From the NCBI GenBank assembly GCA_030614585.1, contig JAUWTT010000236.1, forward strand, positions 1 to 6,530: DNA of 6,530 bases. The letters run 5' to 3'. This DNA is from Acidobacteriota bacterium (GTDB lineage Bacteria > Acidobacteriota > UBA6911 > RPQK01 > JAPXNP01). Both the position numbers and the translations under genes were made by a program. The notes beneath the pieces are model-generated. The model worked only from the letters and a program-made list of their open reading frames with translations, was not told where the DNA came from and made no database searches. Below, piece after piece: positions 1 to 6,298 of this stretch (positions within the stretch are counted from its first letter, which is position 1; the number at the start of each line of letters is the position of its first letter).

Positions 1-679
1 CACCGGTGCCAGTACAACACTGGTAAACAGCCCTCTTGCCAAGAAGCTGAAACTCGGTGGCAAGAAGAGGGTACTGTTCGCGTATGGAAAGAAGATCAAG
101 GCGAGAAGTACCATTCTGCACAATGTTCTGGTGGGGACCACCCGGTTTACTCCGGTCTCTGCTGCGATTACTGACCTTTCCGTCCTTCCGGGCATCGGGC
201 GGAAGATCGACGCAATCATTGGAACGAACGCCTTGGTGCGAACCAACTTCACAATTGACTACCAGTCAAAACAGCTCATTTTCAATCCCGACCAGCCTCT
301 GGAAACAACAATCGAGCTCGATACGAAAGACCTCAAACTTGTTGTCAAACTCCACGTCCAGGACCAGACCGTTCGACTGCTGGTCGATTCCGGTGCCGGG
401 GACGTAATCCTCTTTAGTGAGCGGTTGGACGACCTGCCGCTAAGAAGAATCCCTCGGGCGAAGAAGACGATCCATCACCTGGGTTCGGCAGAAGAACTCA
501 ACATGGTGCAACTTTCCCAGGTTCGACTCGGATCGGAGGAACTGGGAACAGTGCGAGCGTACCTGCAGGATGGTCGAATTGATGGCTACGACACTATCCA
601 GGGAACACTGGGGATATCGGCACTGGGATTCAATCGTATCCAGTTTGACTTCGACAATCAGCTGTTCGGTTGGGAATAG
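1..679 (+). CDS. Retropepsin-like aspartyl protease with two tandem modules, 5' end missing
   Basis: The frame is open from base 2 to a TAG at 677-679, giving 225 visible residues, so the gene starts upstream of the window. The GTG at 131 is internal to the first module and is not a believable start. The first visible residues are TGAST, and base 1 (c) fits the end of a GAC codon, so the window probably cuts just after the catalytic Asp of a DTGAS motif. That module continues to 'DAIIGTNAL' (residues 70-78) and the usual closing strand 'LIFNP'. A second module follows, with DSGAG at residues 129-133 and a matching 'GTLGISALGFNRIQFDF' end near residue 201. Retropepsin-type domains are peptidases that normally dimerise; here both halves sit in one chain. 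Substrate is unknown. No signal peptide can be judged because the N-terminus is absent. The gene converges with the sigma factor gene, 101 bp away. Confidence 0.85.
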   Translation, partial: TGASTTLVNSPLAKKLKLGGKKRVLFAYGKKIKARSTILHNVLVGTTRFTPVSAAITDLSVLPGIGRKIDAIIGTNALVRTNFTIDYQSKQLIFNPDQPLETTIELDTKDLKLVVKLHVQDQTVRLLVDSGAGDVILFSERLDDLPLRRIPRAKKTIHHLGSAEELNMVQLSQVRLGSEELGTVRAYLQDGRIDGYDTIQGTLGISALGFNRIQFDFDNQLFGWE

Positions 680-780
680 TCGAGAAGCGGTGGAGAAGGC
701 GTTTGATGAGACCGAGTCCTCTTCGCAAGTCGGAGCTCTTTCCCAATTCACCACTAAGGCACTAGGGACACCAAGAATCA

Positions 781-1392
781 CTATGAAACAGGTTTTTTTG
801 TTAAGGAGACTGGGACGCGCGGGCAGATCGTCACTCCCCGATCGTCGCGCGTGAACCGGCAAGCATCGCCCAAAACACCATTCAACCTGATGCGGGCCCG
901 GTGAAGCCTGATCTTGGCCGTCGCAAGAGAGCAATCGAGCATCTCAGCGATTTCGAGGTTGGTCAATCCTTCCATATCGTGCAAAAGAATCACGGCTCGA
1001 TAAGTATCGGGCAGTTCCTCGAGGTACTCCTGTATGCAGGCGCTCATCTCTTTCTGTTCGAACACTCTGTCCAGACGGGGGGTCGCCGAGTCAGAAAGCT
1101 CCCCACCCGCAGGTGTATCCAGCACCTCCAAGGATTGAGTGTGAACTTTGTACGAAACCCTGCGGAACCGGTCGTAGCAAAGATTTGTGGCAATTCTGTA
1201 GAGCCATGCAGAGAGCCACTTCTTGTCATGCACTGACGACAACTTTCGGTAGGCGCGAAGAAACGTTTCCTGTGTAATGTCCTCTGCTTCAGCAGAATCC
1301 CGAACCAGGCCCATCACGTACCGGCAAACCTTCTCCCGATACTGCTCAAAAACACCAGAAAACTCAGGATCGTCTACCACAGAACCTGCCAT
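781..1392 (-). CDS. ECF-type RNA polymerase sigma factor (sigma-70 family)
   Basis: A 203-residue protein with the two-domain layout of extracytoplasmic-function sigma factors. Region 2 spans about residues 13-80, with 'EAEDITQETFLRAY' (35-48) as the core-binding/-10 signature and 'WLYRIATNLCYDRFRR' (63-78) as the promoter-melting helix. Region 4 spans about 123-173, with 'LPDTYRAVILLHDMEGL' followed by the -35 helix-turn-helix 'NLEIAEMLDCSLATAKIRL'. It should direct RNA polymerase to a dedicated promoter set. The ATG at 1392 follows a CGGAG about 9 nt upstream and gives a family-typical N-terminus. After region 4 there is a short tail with two cysteines (C178, C190) around 'DDRGVTIC', reminiscent of tails in many ECF factors. 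A run of seven A on the coding strand (793-799) lies in the last codons, so slippage there would change only the extreme C-terminus. No zf-HC2 or other anti-sigma gene is adjacent, so its control is unclear. Confidence 0.95.
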   Translation of the reverse strand: MAGSVVDDPEFSGVFEQYREKVCRYVMGLVRDSAEAEDITQETFLRAYRKLSSVHDKKWLSAWLYRIATNLCYDRFRRVSYKVHTQSLEVLDTPAGGELSDSATPRLDRVFEQKEMSACIQEYLEELPDTYRAVILLHDMEGLTNLEIAEMLDCSLATAKIRLHRARIRLNGVLGDACRFTRDDRGVTICPRVPVSLTKKPVS

Positions 1393-1534
1393 TCCTTCAG
1401 TCTCCGAAGCGGGTCAATCGGATCACAACCAGCCTGCGTATTTCACAAGCAAAGTCGGAGAAGGCCAACCCGGTCCTCCTCCCATGAAAAGGGGAGACGC
1501 TCAACTCGCATTTCTCACCAACTTGCTACTGTAG

Positions 1535-1563
1535 CGGACCACAGGCGTCTCGCCTGAGGTCCG
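1535..1563. repeat. REP-like palindromic hairpin between divergent genes
   Basis: CGGACC-a-CAGGCG-tct-CGCCTG-a-GGTCCG: two perfect 6-bp arms separated by one A:A mismatch and closed by a 3-nt loop. No T-run follows on either strand and no gene ends here, so an intrinsic terminator is unlikely. The compact GC-rich shape fits a REP/MITE-type dispersed palindrome or an extended operator. The remainder of the 1393-1683 gap shows no convincing gene or RNA. Confidence 0.6.
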
Positions 1564-1683
1564 TAGGGACTCGTCACCGGGGAGAGCGCCCTTGCAATGC
1601 CGTAGCAGTCAGTTTCTCGGAGATTCAGACCAGGTGTATCCATTTATCTCACCACTTCGTCTTGAAGGCAGGGAGACAAAACA

Positions 1684-2082
1684 ATGGAAGACAATCTCAG
1701 TAACAGCAAGACCCAAACAGGAACCTTCTCCGGCAACACCTGCTGCCAGATGATGCATCACGATGCCCTCAATTCGAGCATCTGTGCAGCCGTCCTTATC
1801 GGGGCGGGATTCGTCTTTCTGATCGCCGGTAAGCTCGGATACTCAGACGAGCAGGGCTGGTCACTATTCTTTCCAGGCGCAGCAGTATTGGTGCTTCTTG
1901 AGGTGATTGTGCGGTTAAGGTTCCCGGCCTATCGCAAGGGACTCTTCGGTTCTCTTGTCTGTGCTGGTATCCTGTTGGGGTTGGGAACCGGCAGTTGGAC
2001 TTACGTGCTGCCCTTCATCCTGATCGCAGTGGGCATATCGATCATTCGATCGGCCCGAGTGAAGTCGCAGCGGTTGGAATAG
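1684..2082 (+). CDS. Small four-helix membrane protein, LiaF/DUF5668-like
   Basis: This is a 132-residue inner-membrane protein of unknown function. Four hydrophobic stretches are visible at about residues 33-50, 61-77, 87-103 and 106-122. The basic loop 'RLRFPAYRK' (77-85) and basic tail 'RSARVKSQR' put both termini in the cytoplasm by the positive-inside rule. The 'GWSLFFPGAAVLVLLE...WTYVLPFILIAVGISII' pattern resembles the LiaI/LiaF-type membrane region (DUF5668), which I recall occurring beside ECF sigma and envelope-stress genes; that assignment is by eye. The cytoplasmic N-terminal tail has a compact C20-C21-Q-M-M-H-H cluster that could bind metal. The ATG is well supported by GGGAG at 1671-1675, 8 nt upstream. 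It is divergent from the sigma factor gene and 88 bp upstream of the kinase gene on the same strand, so the latter two probably form one operon. Confidence 0.8.
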   Translation: MEDNLSNSKTQTGTFSGNTCCQMMHHDALNSSICAAVLIGAGFVFLIAGKLGYSDEQGWSLFFPGAAVLVLLEVIVRLRFPAYRKGLFGSLVCAGILLGLGTGSWTYVLPFILIAVGISIIRSARVKSQRLE

Positions 2083-2159
2083 AATCCTCTCGAATTTGGC
2101 TGTAAGCGGGCCGGCTCTGGCAACGTCCTTCTCCACCATGGAGTTGGGCATCTGATGTT

Positions 2160-2164
2160 GGAGG
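2160..2164 (+). promoter_or_regulatory. Strong Shine-Dalgarno site of the kinase gene
   Basis: GGAGG lies 6 nt before the ATG at 2171, a near-ideal anti-16S match. It fixes the start of the kinase and implies independent translation initiation even if the gene is cotranscribed with the small membrane protein gene. Confidence 0.7.
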
Positions 2165-2170
2165 TCAGTA

Positions 2171-3889
2171 ATGAACGACTCGGCTAACCAGGTTGACAAA
2201 GAGACGTCAGCAGGAGTTACACCCCCAAGCGAGCAGACGGTCGAGCCACAGTGTTCACCCGACGACTGCGGGCCGGGTGGGGCGGCCGTCAAGTCTGTTC
2301 AGAAACACTTCTGCTGCCGTGACGGGACGCTGCCAGGAGCCGCACAACAACTGTCTGCAGAAGACCAAACCCTGTTGAGACGGCGTCTTCTGGCCATATC
2401 CGCTTTGTCGCTGGTGGGTCATGGCCTGAACTTCTTCCAGGGCTTGTTCGTCGGCGAACCCTACCTTCTTCAGCTGACCATTCCATTGGTCATCCTGACT
2501 GCCGGCGTCGTGATCCTCGCCAGTCAACTCTCCTTGTCCTACCGTCGGCTGAGGGCGATTGAGGCGGTGATTTTCGGAACGGCGGTGGTCTATTTCGCCT
2601 ACATCAACTACCTATTGACCCTACACTCAGCCCAGCAAGGCAATGAGGTCATGACGGCGATCGGATTGGACAGGACGGTTACAAGCTTCTTCGCCTTGAT
2701 GATCTGTTACGGATTGTTCATTCCCAATACGTGGAGGAGGGCCTTAGCGGTGGTCCTGCCAATGGCGGTGACTCCGGTGCTCCTGGCCCTCTACTTCATT
2801 TTCGGAAATACCGCCGCCACTCCTATCCTCCGAGAGAATGCTTCCCCGGAATATATCTCCTATTTGATTCTGATACTGCTGTTCGGTGCCTTCGTTTCCG
2901 TCTTCGGAACTCACATCATCCACACAGCGCGAAAAGATGCGGCAAAGGAGAAGGAACTGGGAATGTACCAGCTCAAAGAGAGAATCGGCGCAGGCGGAAT
3001 GGGTGAAGTGTGGAAAGCGGAACACACGCTATTGGCAAGGCCGGCTGCCATAAAAATGATCCGCACTGAGAAGCTGGACGCCTCAAATGGAGAGACTCCA
3101 ACTACGCTGCAGCGTCGCTTCGAACTGGAGGCCAAAACAACGGCCAGCCTGCGCTCCCCACACACCGTAGATCTCTATGATTTCGGCATCACCGACAACA
3201 AGGTCTTCTACTACGTGATGGAGTATCTGGAAGGGCTGGACCTGGATAGCCTCGTTGAAGGCTTCGGTCCTCTTCTCCCCGAACGTGTCGTCTACCTCCT
3301 GCGGCAGGCTACAAGTTCACTTGCCGAAGCCCACCAACGGGGCTTGATTCATCGCGACCTCAAACCCTCGAATCTCCATGTAGGTGTGATGGGGCTGGAA
3401 GCCGACTTCTTGAAGGTCCTGGACTTTGGCCTGGTGAAAGTGGAGAAAGATTTCGATGCTGAGACCACAAAGCTGACCCAGGAAGGTTCCACAACTGGAA
3501 CACCCGCATTCATGGCCCCCGAAATTGCCCTGAAAAACCGACCGATCGACGAACGCAGCGACATTTATTCGCTGGGTTGCGTGGCTTACTGGTTGCTCAC
3601 GGGCCACCTGGTGTTCGAGAGCGAAAGCGCGATGGAAATGATCGTCGATCACGCCAGGACACGCCCGGTACCGCCGTCCGAACGAACCGAGACACAGGTT
3701 CCCGCGGATCTTGAACGGATCATTCTGTCTTGTCTGGAGAAAGACCCTGACGACCGGCCACAAAACATGCGTGACCTATCCCAACAGCTGGCAGCCTCTG
3801 ATATCGAACGATCCTGGACCCAGGAGCGGGCCGAGTCGTGGTGGAAGTTGCACGTGCCCCATCTCTCTTCAGTCATCCAGGCTGGGTGA
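2171..3889 (+). CDS. Membrane Ser/Thr protein kinase with N-terminal six-helix domain and C-terminal Hanks-type kinase domain
   Basis: A 572-residue protein. Residues 1-70 are a polar, presumably cytoplasmic tail with four cysteines (C28, C33, C48, C49). Six likely membrane helices follow (about 73-94, 99-120, 129-151, 170-185, 191-212, 228-250), then a short basic/acidic linker. The kinase domain covers about 266-542 and looks fully active: glycine loop IGAGGMGEV (272-280), AAIK lysine K295, helix-C glutamate E320, HRDLKPSN (394-401, catalytic D396), DFG (418-420), APE (449-451), SD at 463-464 and the DRP arginine R529. A 30-residue tail has no recognisable domain. It should phosphorylate Ser/Thr of cytoplasmic targets in response to a membrane or cytoplasmic signal. 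Many bacterial Hanks kinases place the kinase first and the helix and sensor after it; here the order is reversed, and no large extracellular sensor is present. The small membrane protein upstream is a candidate partner; targets are unknown. Confidence 0.95.
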   Translation: MNDSANQVDKETSAGVTPPSEQTVEPQCSPDDCGPGGAAVKSVQKHFCCRDGTLPGAAQQLSAEDQTLLRRRLLAISALSLVGHGLNFFQGLFVGEPYLLQLTIPLVILTAGVVILASQLSLSYRRLRAIEAVIFGTAVVYFAYINYLLTLHSAQQGNEVMTAIGLDRTVTSFFALMICYGLFIPNTWRRALAVVLPMAVTPVLLALYFIFGNTAATPILRENASPEYISYLILILLFGAFVSVFGTHIIHTARKDAAKEKELGMYQLKERIGAGGMGEVWKAEHTLLARPAAIKMIRTEKLDASNGETPTTLQRRFELEAKTTASLRSPHTVDLYDFGITDNKVFYYVMEYLEGLDLDSLVEGFGPLLPERVVYLLRQATSSLAEAHQRGLIHRDLKPSNLHVGVMGLEADFLKVLDFGLVKVEKDFDAETTKLTQEGSTTGTPAFMAPEIALKNRPIDERSDIYSLGCVAYWLLTGHLVFESESAMEMIVDHARTRPVPPSERTETQVPADLERIILSCLEKDPDDRPQNMRDLSQQLAASDIERSWTQERAESWWKLHVPHLSSVIQAG

Positions 3890-3925
3890 CCGAACTGAAG
3901 GAGTCTGTTCAAGGCAAACGCTCGA

Positions 3926-3994
3926 TTCTTTGTGGTTCGTGGTGATTCTTGGTGGTGGTTACATATTTGATGTCCCTTTGACTACCTTTGACTA
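3926..3994. repeat. Intergenic array of about 10-bp periodic repeats
   Basis: Three decamers starting with TTC run back to back: TTCTTTGTGG (3926-3935), TTCGTGGTGA (3936-3945) and TTCTTGGTGG (3946-3955). After a short AT-rich spacer there is an exact tandem pair of CCTTTGACTA (3975-3984 and 3985-3994). The first part resembles dispersed TTCTTTGTGG / TTCTTGGTGG intergenic repeats that I associate with Acidobacteriota and related genomes. It lies between the kinase gene and the next operon, with no coding potential of its own. Confidence 0.55.
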
Positions 3995-4006
3995 GACAGA
4001 TCCATA

Positions 4007-4035
4007 TTGACAGACCCCTGAGCCTTGGGTAGTTT
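4007..4035 (+). promoter_or_regulatory. Candidate sigma70-type promoter of the cohesin-like/cytochrome operon
   Basis: A perfect -35 hexamer TTGACA (4007-4012) is separated by exactly 17 nt from TAGTTT (4030-4035), which keeps the key T1, A2 and T6 of a -10 box. Transcription would start near 4042 and give a leader of about 120 nt. The partial -10 match and single-site evidence keep this tentative. The 4042-4163 leader shows only weak inverted repeats. Confidence 0.4.
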
Positions 4036-4163
4036 CATCCATGGTTCAAGTACATACCTTCGCGGAGGACTGAGTTGGGGTTCAGCTCCAGTCTACTGGG
4101 TGTGTAGCTTCGGCGGCGGTGTTGTAGAGGGGCGTACTGAGATACCCGCCCAAGAGAGGGACG

Positions 4164-4946
4164 ATGAAACACTTTCTTGCTCTGATCACAGCCTGCCTTC
4201 TGGTTTCGGCTCTTCGGCCGGTTTCCGGTCAGTCGAATGACAGCATCATGTTCGAGGCCGAAACCCTCAGTATTCCCAGCCCGGAGACCGATCGATGTGT
4301 GCAGGTCGGCCTCCGCATGACCTACAGAGGAACAGAGAATCGTGGCTGGAGTGTTCTCAATGCGACCCTTAACTACAATGCCCCCGCCGGAATGTTGACC
4401 GGCACACCGGTAGCAAGGATTTCGGACTTCAGTGGCGAGTCTCCCGGCTTGACCGTTTCTGGGACCAATCACACCAATCACGTGGAACAGCAAGCTCCAT
4501 GTCACGCACCCGATATTGTAAATTCCGTCACCTTGAACCAGGGCCTCGACGTTGCATTCTCAGGTGGATTCGGGGAGTGCGACTGCTCCGAATCGGTCAA
4601 CGCCGGAACGGGCCGGATAGAAATGATCGCCGCGGGAAGGGGCGAACTTTTCTTGACAACACCCGGGCGCAAGGCACTCTTTGCGGTGGTCACGTTCCCG
4701 GTGGCAGCAAATGCGAAAGGGACAATCGACCTGCAATTTGTTCCAGACACGGTAGTCAAAGAGGGCAACATCCTTGTCAGTGAGAGGGGCGAGGATCTAA
4801 CAGCCTACACGAGCGACGGTTCAGTAACTCTTAGCGGGTCCTGGCCGGCACTGACCTTGTGGCATTGGGGCCTCGTTGTGTTTTTCGGTGGATTCATGCT
4901 GTCTCTTCTCGCCAATTCTCGAAGAAAGGGAAGAGCTTCCGATTGA
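4164..4946 (+). CDS. Exported cohesin-like protein with an IPTL-CTERM-like C-terminal sorting tail
   Basis: A 260-residue exported protein. The N-terminus (MK, hydrophobic core 4-17) is a classic signal peptide; cleavage after G22 (V-S-G|Q) is plausible. The mature part, about 25-225, looks like an all-beta, cohesin-like domain: 'GMLTGTPVARISDF', then 'ALFAVVTFPVAANAKGTIDLQF' (171-192), ending in 'TSDGSVTLSG' (216-225), the usual closing strand. Four mature cysteines (C45, C113, C139, C141) could form two disulfides. The last 35 residues read PALTLWHWGLVV plus a hydrophobic helix plus RRKGR, which resembles the IPTL-CTERM sorting signal (IPTLSEWG, helix, basic end). The protein is therefore likely held at, or processed through, the cell envelope. 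The ATG at 4164 has AGAGGG just upstream with short spacing. Its stop is 2 bp before the next start, so the two proteins are probably made together. Ligand or partner is unknown. Confidence 0.8.
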   Translation: MKHFLALITACLLVSALRPVSGQSNDSIMFEAETLSIPSPETDRCVQVGLRMTYRGTENRGWSVLNATLNYNAPAGMLTGTPVARISDFSGESPGLTVSGTNHTNHVEQQAPCHAPDIVNSVTLNQGLDVAFSGGFGECDCSESVNAGTGRIEMIAAGRGELFLTTPGRKALFAVVTFPVAANAKGTIDLQFVPDTVVKEGNILVSERGEDLTAYTSDGSVTLSGSWPALTLWHWGLVVFFGGFMLSLLANSRRKGRASD

Positions 4947-4948
4947 TC

Positions 4949-6241
4949 ATGCGAATCTTCTTGATTCTGCTCTTCTTCGCACTACTCCTGTCTGCCGGCG
5001 CTGTTTTCGGCCGTCTTGCCTCAGAGCTGATAGCGAAGAGGAGTCTTCACCGATCAAAACAGGCTTGGTTGCTCTGCACCGCTCTCCTGCTTGGCTTGGG
5101 CGGAGTGCTCATCCATTCGTGCCTTTTGGCCCCCGAAGCAGTGCCAGACGAAGACACGGATTCTGGCGCAGCAAGCTCCCGCCCGTCATATGGGCCAGCG
5201 ACCGCTTATCAATTCGAACTCGATTCGATCAAGATTCCGGGAGCTCATCGATGGGAAAAAAAACTCTCATCTGTCTCCGTTGAGGCCGCCGTAAACTACT
5301 TGGAGCTGGGCACAAGAGCCTGGAACAGGAAGTACAAGTGTATCGGGTGCCACACCAACGGAACCTACCTCCTGATTCGTCCCATGCTGACCAGTCTCGG
5401 CCCTCCTTCCCCAGACACCCGGGAATTCGTGCTGGACTCGCTACGCCCGTATCTGGAGGAAGGGTCGGAGCGTGTCCTCAACATGGGCCACAGAGCTGCC
5501 CAGGTAGTTTATGCCGCAGCTGGACTCGCATCATGGGACGCCTACGTTGAACGATCCCTGTCATCGGAAACAGATCAGGTCCTGCGACTGTTGTTCCGCC
5601 TGCAGTTAGAGGACGGCACCTGGAAGGTTCCGTCTTGCTGGCCGCCACTTCAATCCAGCCGTTTTCAGCTGGCCACCGTCGCTGCTCTCGGAGTCGGGAT
5701 GGCTCCAGGGTGGGCTGAGAACATCGACGATGCAGTTCTTGAAGCACGCGTGGAACGACTGCGGGACGTGCTGCGAACGGGAGTACCACCCCACGATTAT
5801 GCTCGGGTCTGGTTACTCTGGGCGGGGTCTCGTCTGGATGGGATCCTCGAGGGGCGACAACAGGAACACCTCATTCAAATGATCTGGGACCACCAGAGGA
5901 AGGACGGAGGGTGGTCCGTGCGTTCGTTCGCTAAGCCCCATGAATGGGGAAATGGGAGCCGGGAGGAGAAGATTACCTCTGACAGGGACTTCTACATGCC
6001 TGGCAGTGATGGACACATGACCGGACTCGCTGTGATCGCACTGCGGGAGGCAGGAGTTTCGGCTCTCGACCCACGTATCCAGCAGGCAGTTGGATGGATC
6101 GACAGCAACCAACGGGAGAGCGGCAGATGGTGGACCTCTTCTCTCAACAGTGAAGGCCTGCATCTTATCACCTACAGCGCGACCTCCTATGCCCTCCTCT
6201 CTCTCTGGAAATGTAACGCTTTGTCCCGCCCAAACCCTTAA
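4949..6241 (+). CDS. Membrane-anchored protein with CxxCH haem motif and prenyltransferase/squalene-cyclase-type repeats
   Basis: The best start is the ATG at 4949, giving 430 residues. The frame extends upstream, but only over the preceding gene, and this ATG lies 2 bp after that gene's stop, implying translational coupling. Two hydrophobic helices (about 2-21 and 40-58) flank a basic loop (K30, R31, R35, K37), which should place the rest of the protein outside the inner membrane. Residues 131-135, CIGCH, followed by TNGTY, form a c-type haem attachment motif. An alpha-alpha barrel of the terpene cyclase/prenyltransferase fold follows, with QW-like motifs at 219-225 (Q..DGTW), 316-322 (Q..DGGW) and 388-394 (Q..SGRW) and a conserved-looking 'GSDGHMTGLAVIALREAGV'. 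No DxDD cyclase acid motif is visible, so squalene cyclase activity is doubtful. I associate such CHTN-plus-QW proteins with Planctomycetota, Acidobacteriota and Verrucomicrobiota; no biochemical function is known to me. The C-terminus looks complete. Confidence 0.85.
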   Translation: MRIFLILLFFALLLSAGAVFGRLASELIAKRSLHRSKQAWLLCTALLLGLGGVLIHSCLLAPEAVPDEDTDSGAASSRPSYGPATAYQFELDSIKIPGAHRWEKKLSSVSVEAAVNYLELGTRAWNRKYKCIGCHTNGTYLLIRPMLTSLGPPSPDTREFVLDSLRPYLEEGSERVLNMGHRAAQVVYAAAGLASWDAYVERSLSSETDQVLRLLFRLQLEDGTWKVPSCWPPLQSSRFQLATVAALGVGMAPGWAENIDDAVLEARVERLRDVLRTGVPPHDYARVWLLWAGSRLDGILEGRQQEHLIQMIWDHQRKDGGWSVRSFAKPHEWGNGSREEKITSDRDFYMPGSDGHMTGLAVIALREAGVSALDPRIQQAVGWIDSNQRESGRWWTSSLNSEGLHLITYSATSYALLSLWKCNALSRPNP

Positions 6242-6246
6242 CGGCG

Positions 6247-6269
6247 TGGTACCCAAGGAGGGCGTACCA
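6247..6269. other. Small inverted repeat just after the operon stop codon
   Basis: TGGTAC (6247-6252) and GTACCA (6264-6269) form a 6-bp stem with an 11-nt loop, beginning 5 nt after the TAA. No T-run follows, so a role as terminator is weak; it may be only an mRNA 3'-end hairpin or part of the neighbouring repeat cluster. Confidence 0.25.
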
Positions 6270-6298
6270 AAGCCCCAAGCCCCAAATCCCAACTATTC

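Noticed and set aside
680..780. Terminator between the convergent protease and sigma genes
   Set aside because: I looked for a stem followed by a T-run on either strand and found only 4-bp stems. The T-run at 793-799 is inside the sigma coding region and has no stem before it.
440..934. 164-residue open frame on the minus strand
   Set aside because: It lies antisense to the second aspartyl-protease module and overlaps the 3' end of the sigma factor gene in another frame. It shows no domain, and both overlapped genes have clear family motifs.
901..1236. 111-residue plus-strand frame
   Set aside because: Wholly antisense to the conserved regions of the sigma factor, with no ribosome site or recognisable motif.
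2131..2143. CTCCA-cca-TGGAG hairpin before the kinase gene
   Set aside because: Only 5 bp, not overlapping the Shine-Dalgarno site and with no T-run, so no terminator or attenuator can be supported.
3317..3763. 148-residue minus-strand frame
   Set aside because: Mirror frame of the kinase catalytic core; composition explained by the conserved kinase codons on the other strand.
4035..4505. 156-residue minus-strand frame covering the leader and the start of the cohesin-like gene
   Set aside because: It overlaps a gene with a clear signal peptide and cohesin-like features, and its sequence has no hydrophobic segment or known domain.
4859..4948. Upstream extension of the CxxCH/cyclase-fold gene by 30 codons
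   Set aside because: It lies entirely within the preceding gene and would put a basic, non-hydrophobic segment before the membrane helix. The ATG at 4949, 2 bp after the stop, is a much better start.
5813..6292. 159-residue minus-strand frame
   Set aside because: Antisense to the QW-repeat region; its start falls in the low-complexity CCCCAA stretch after the real stop.
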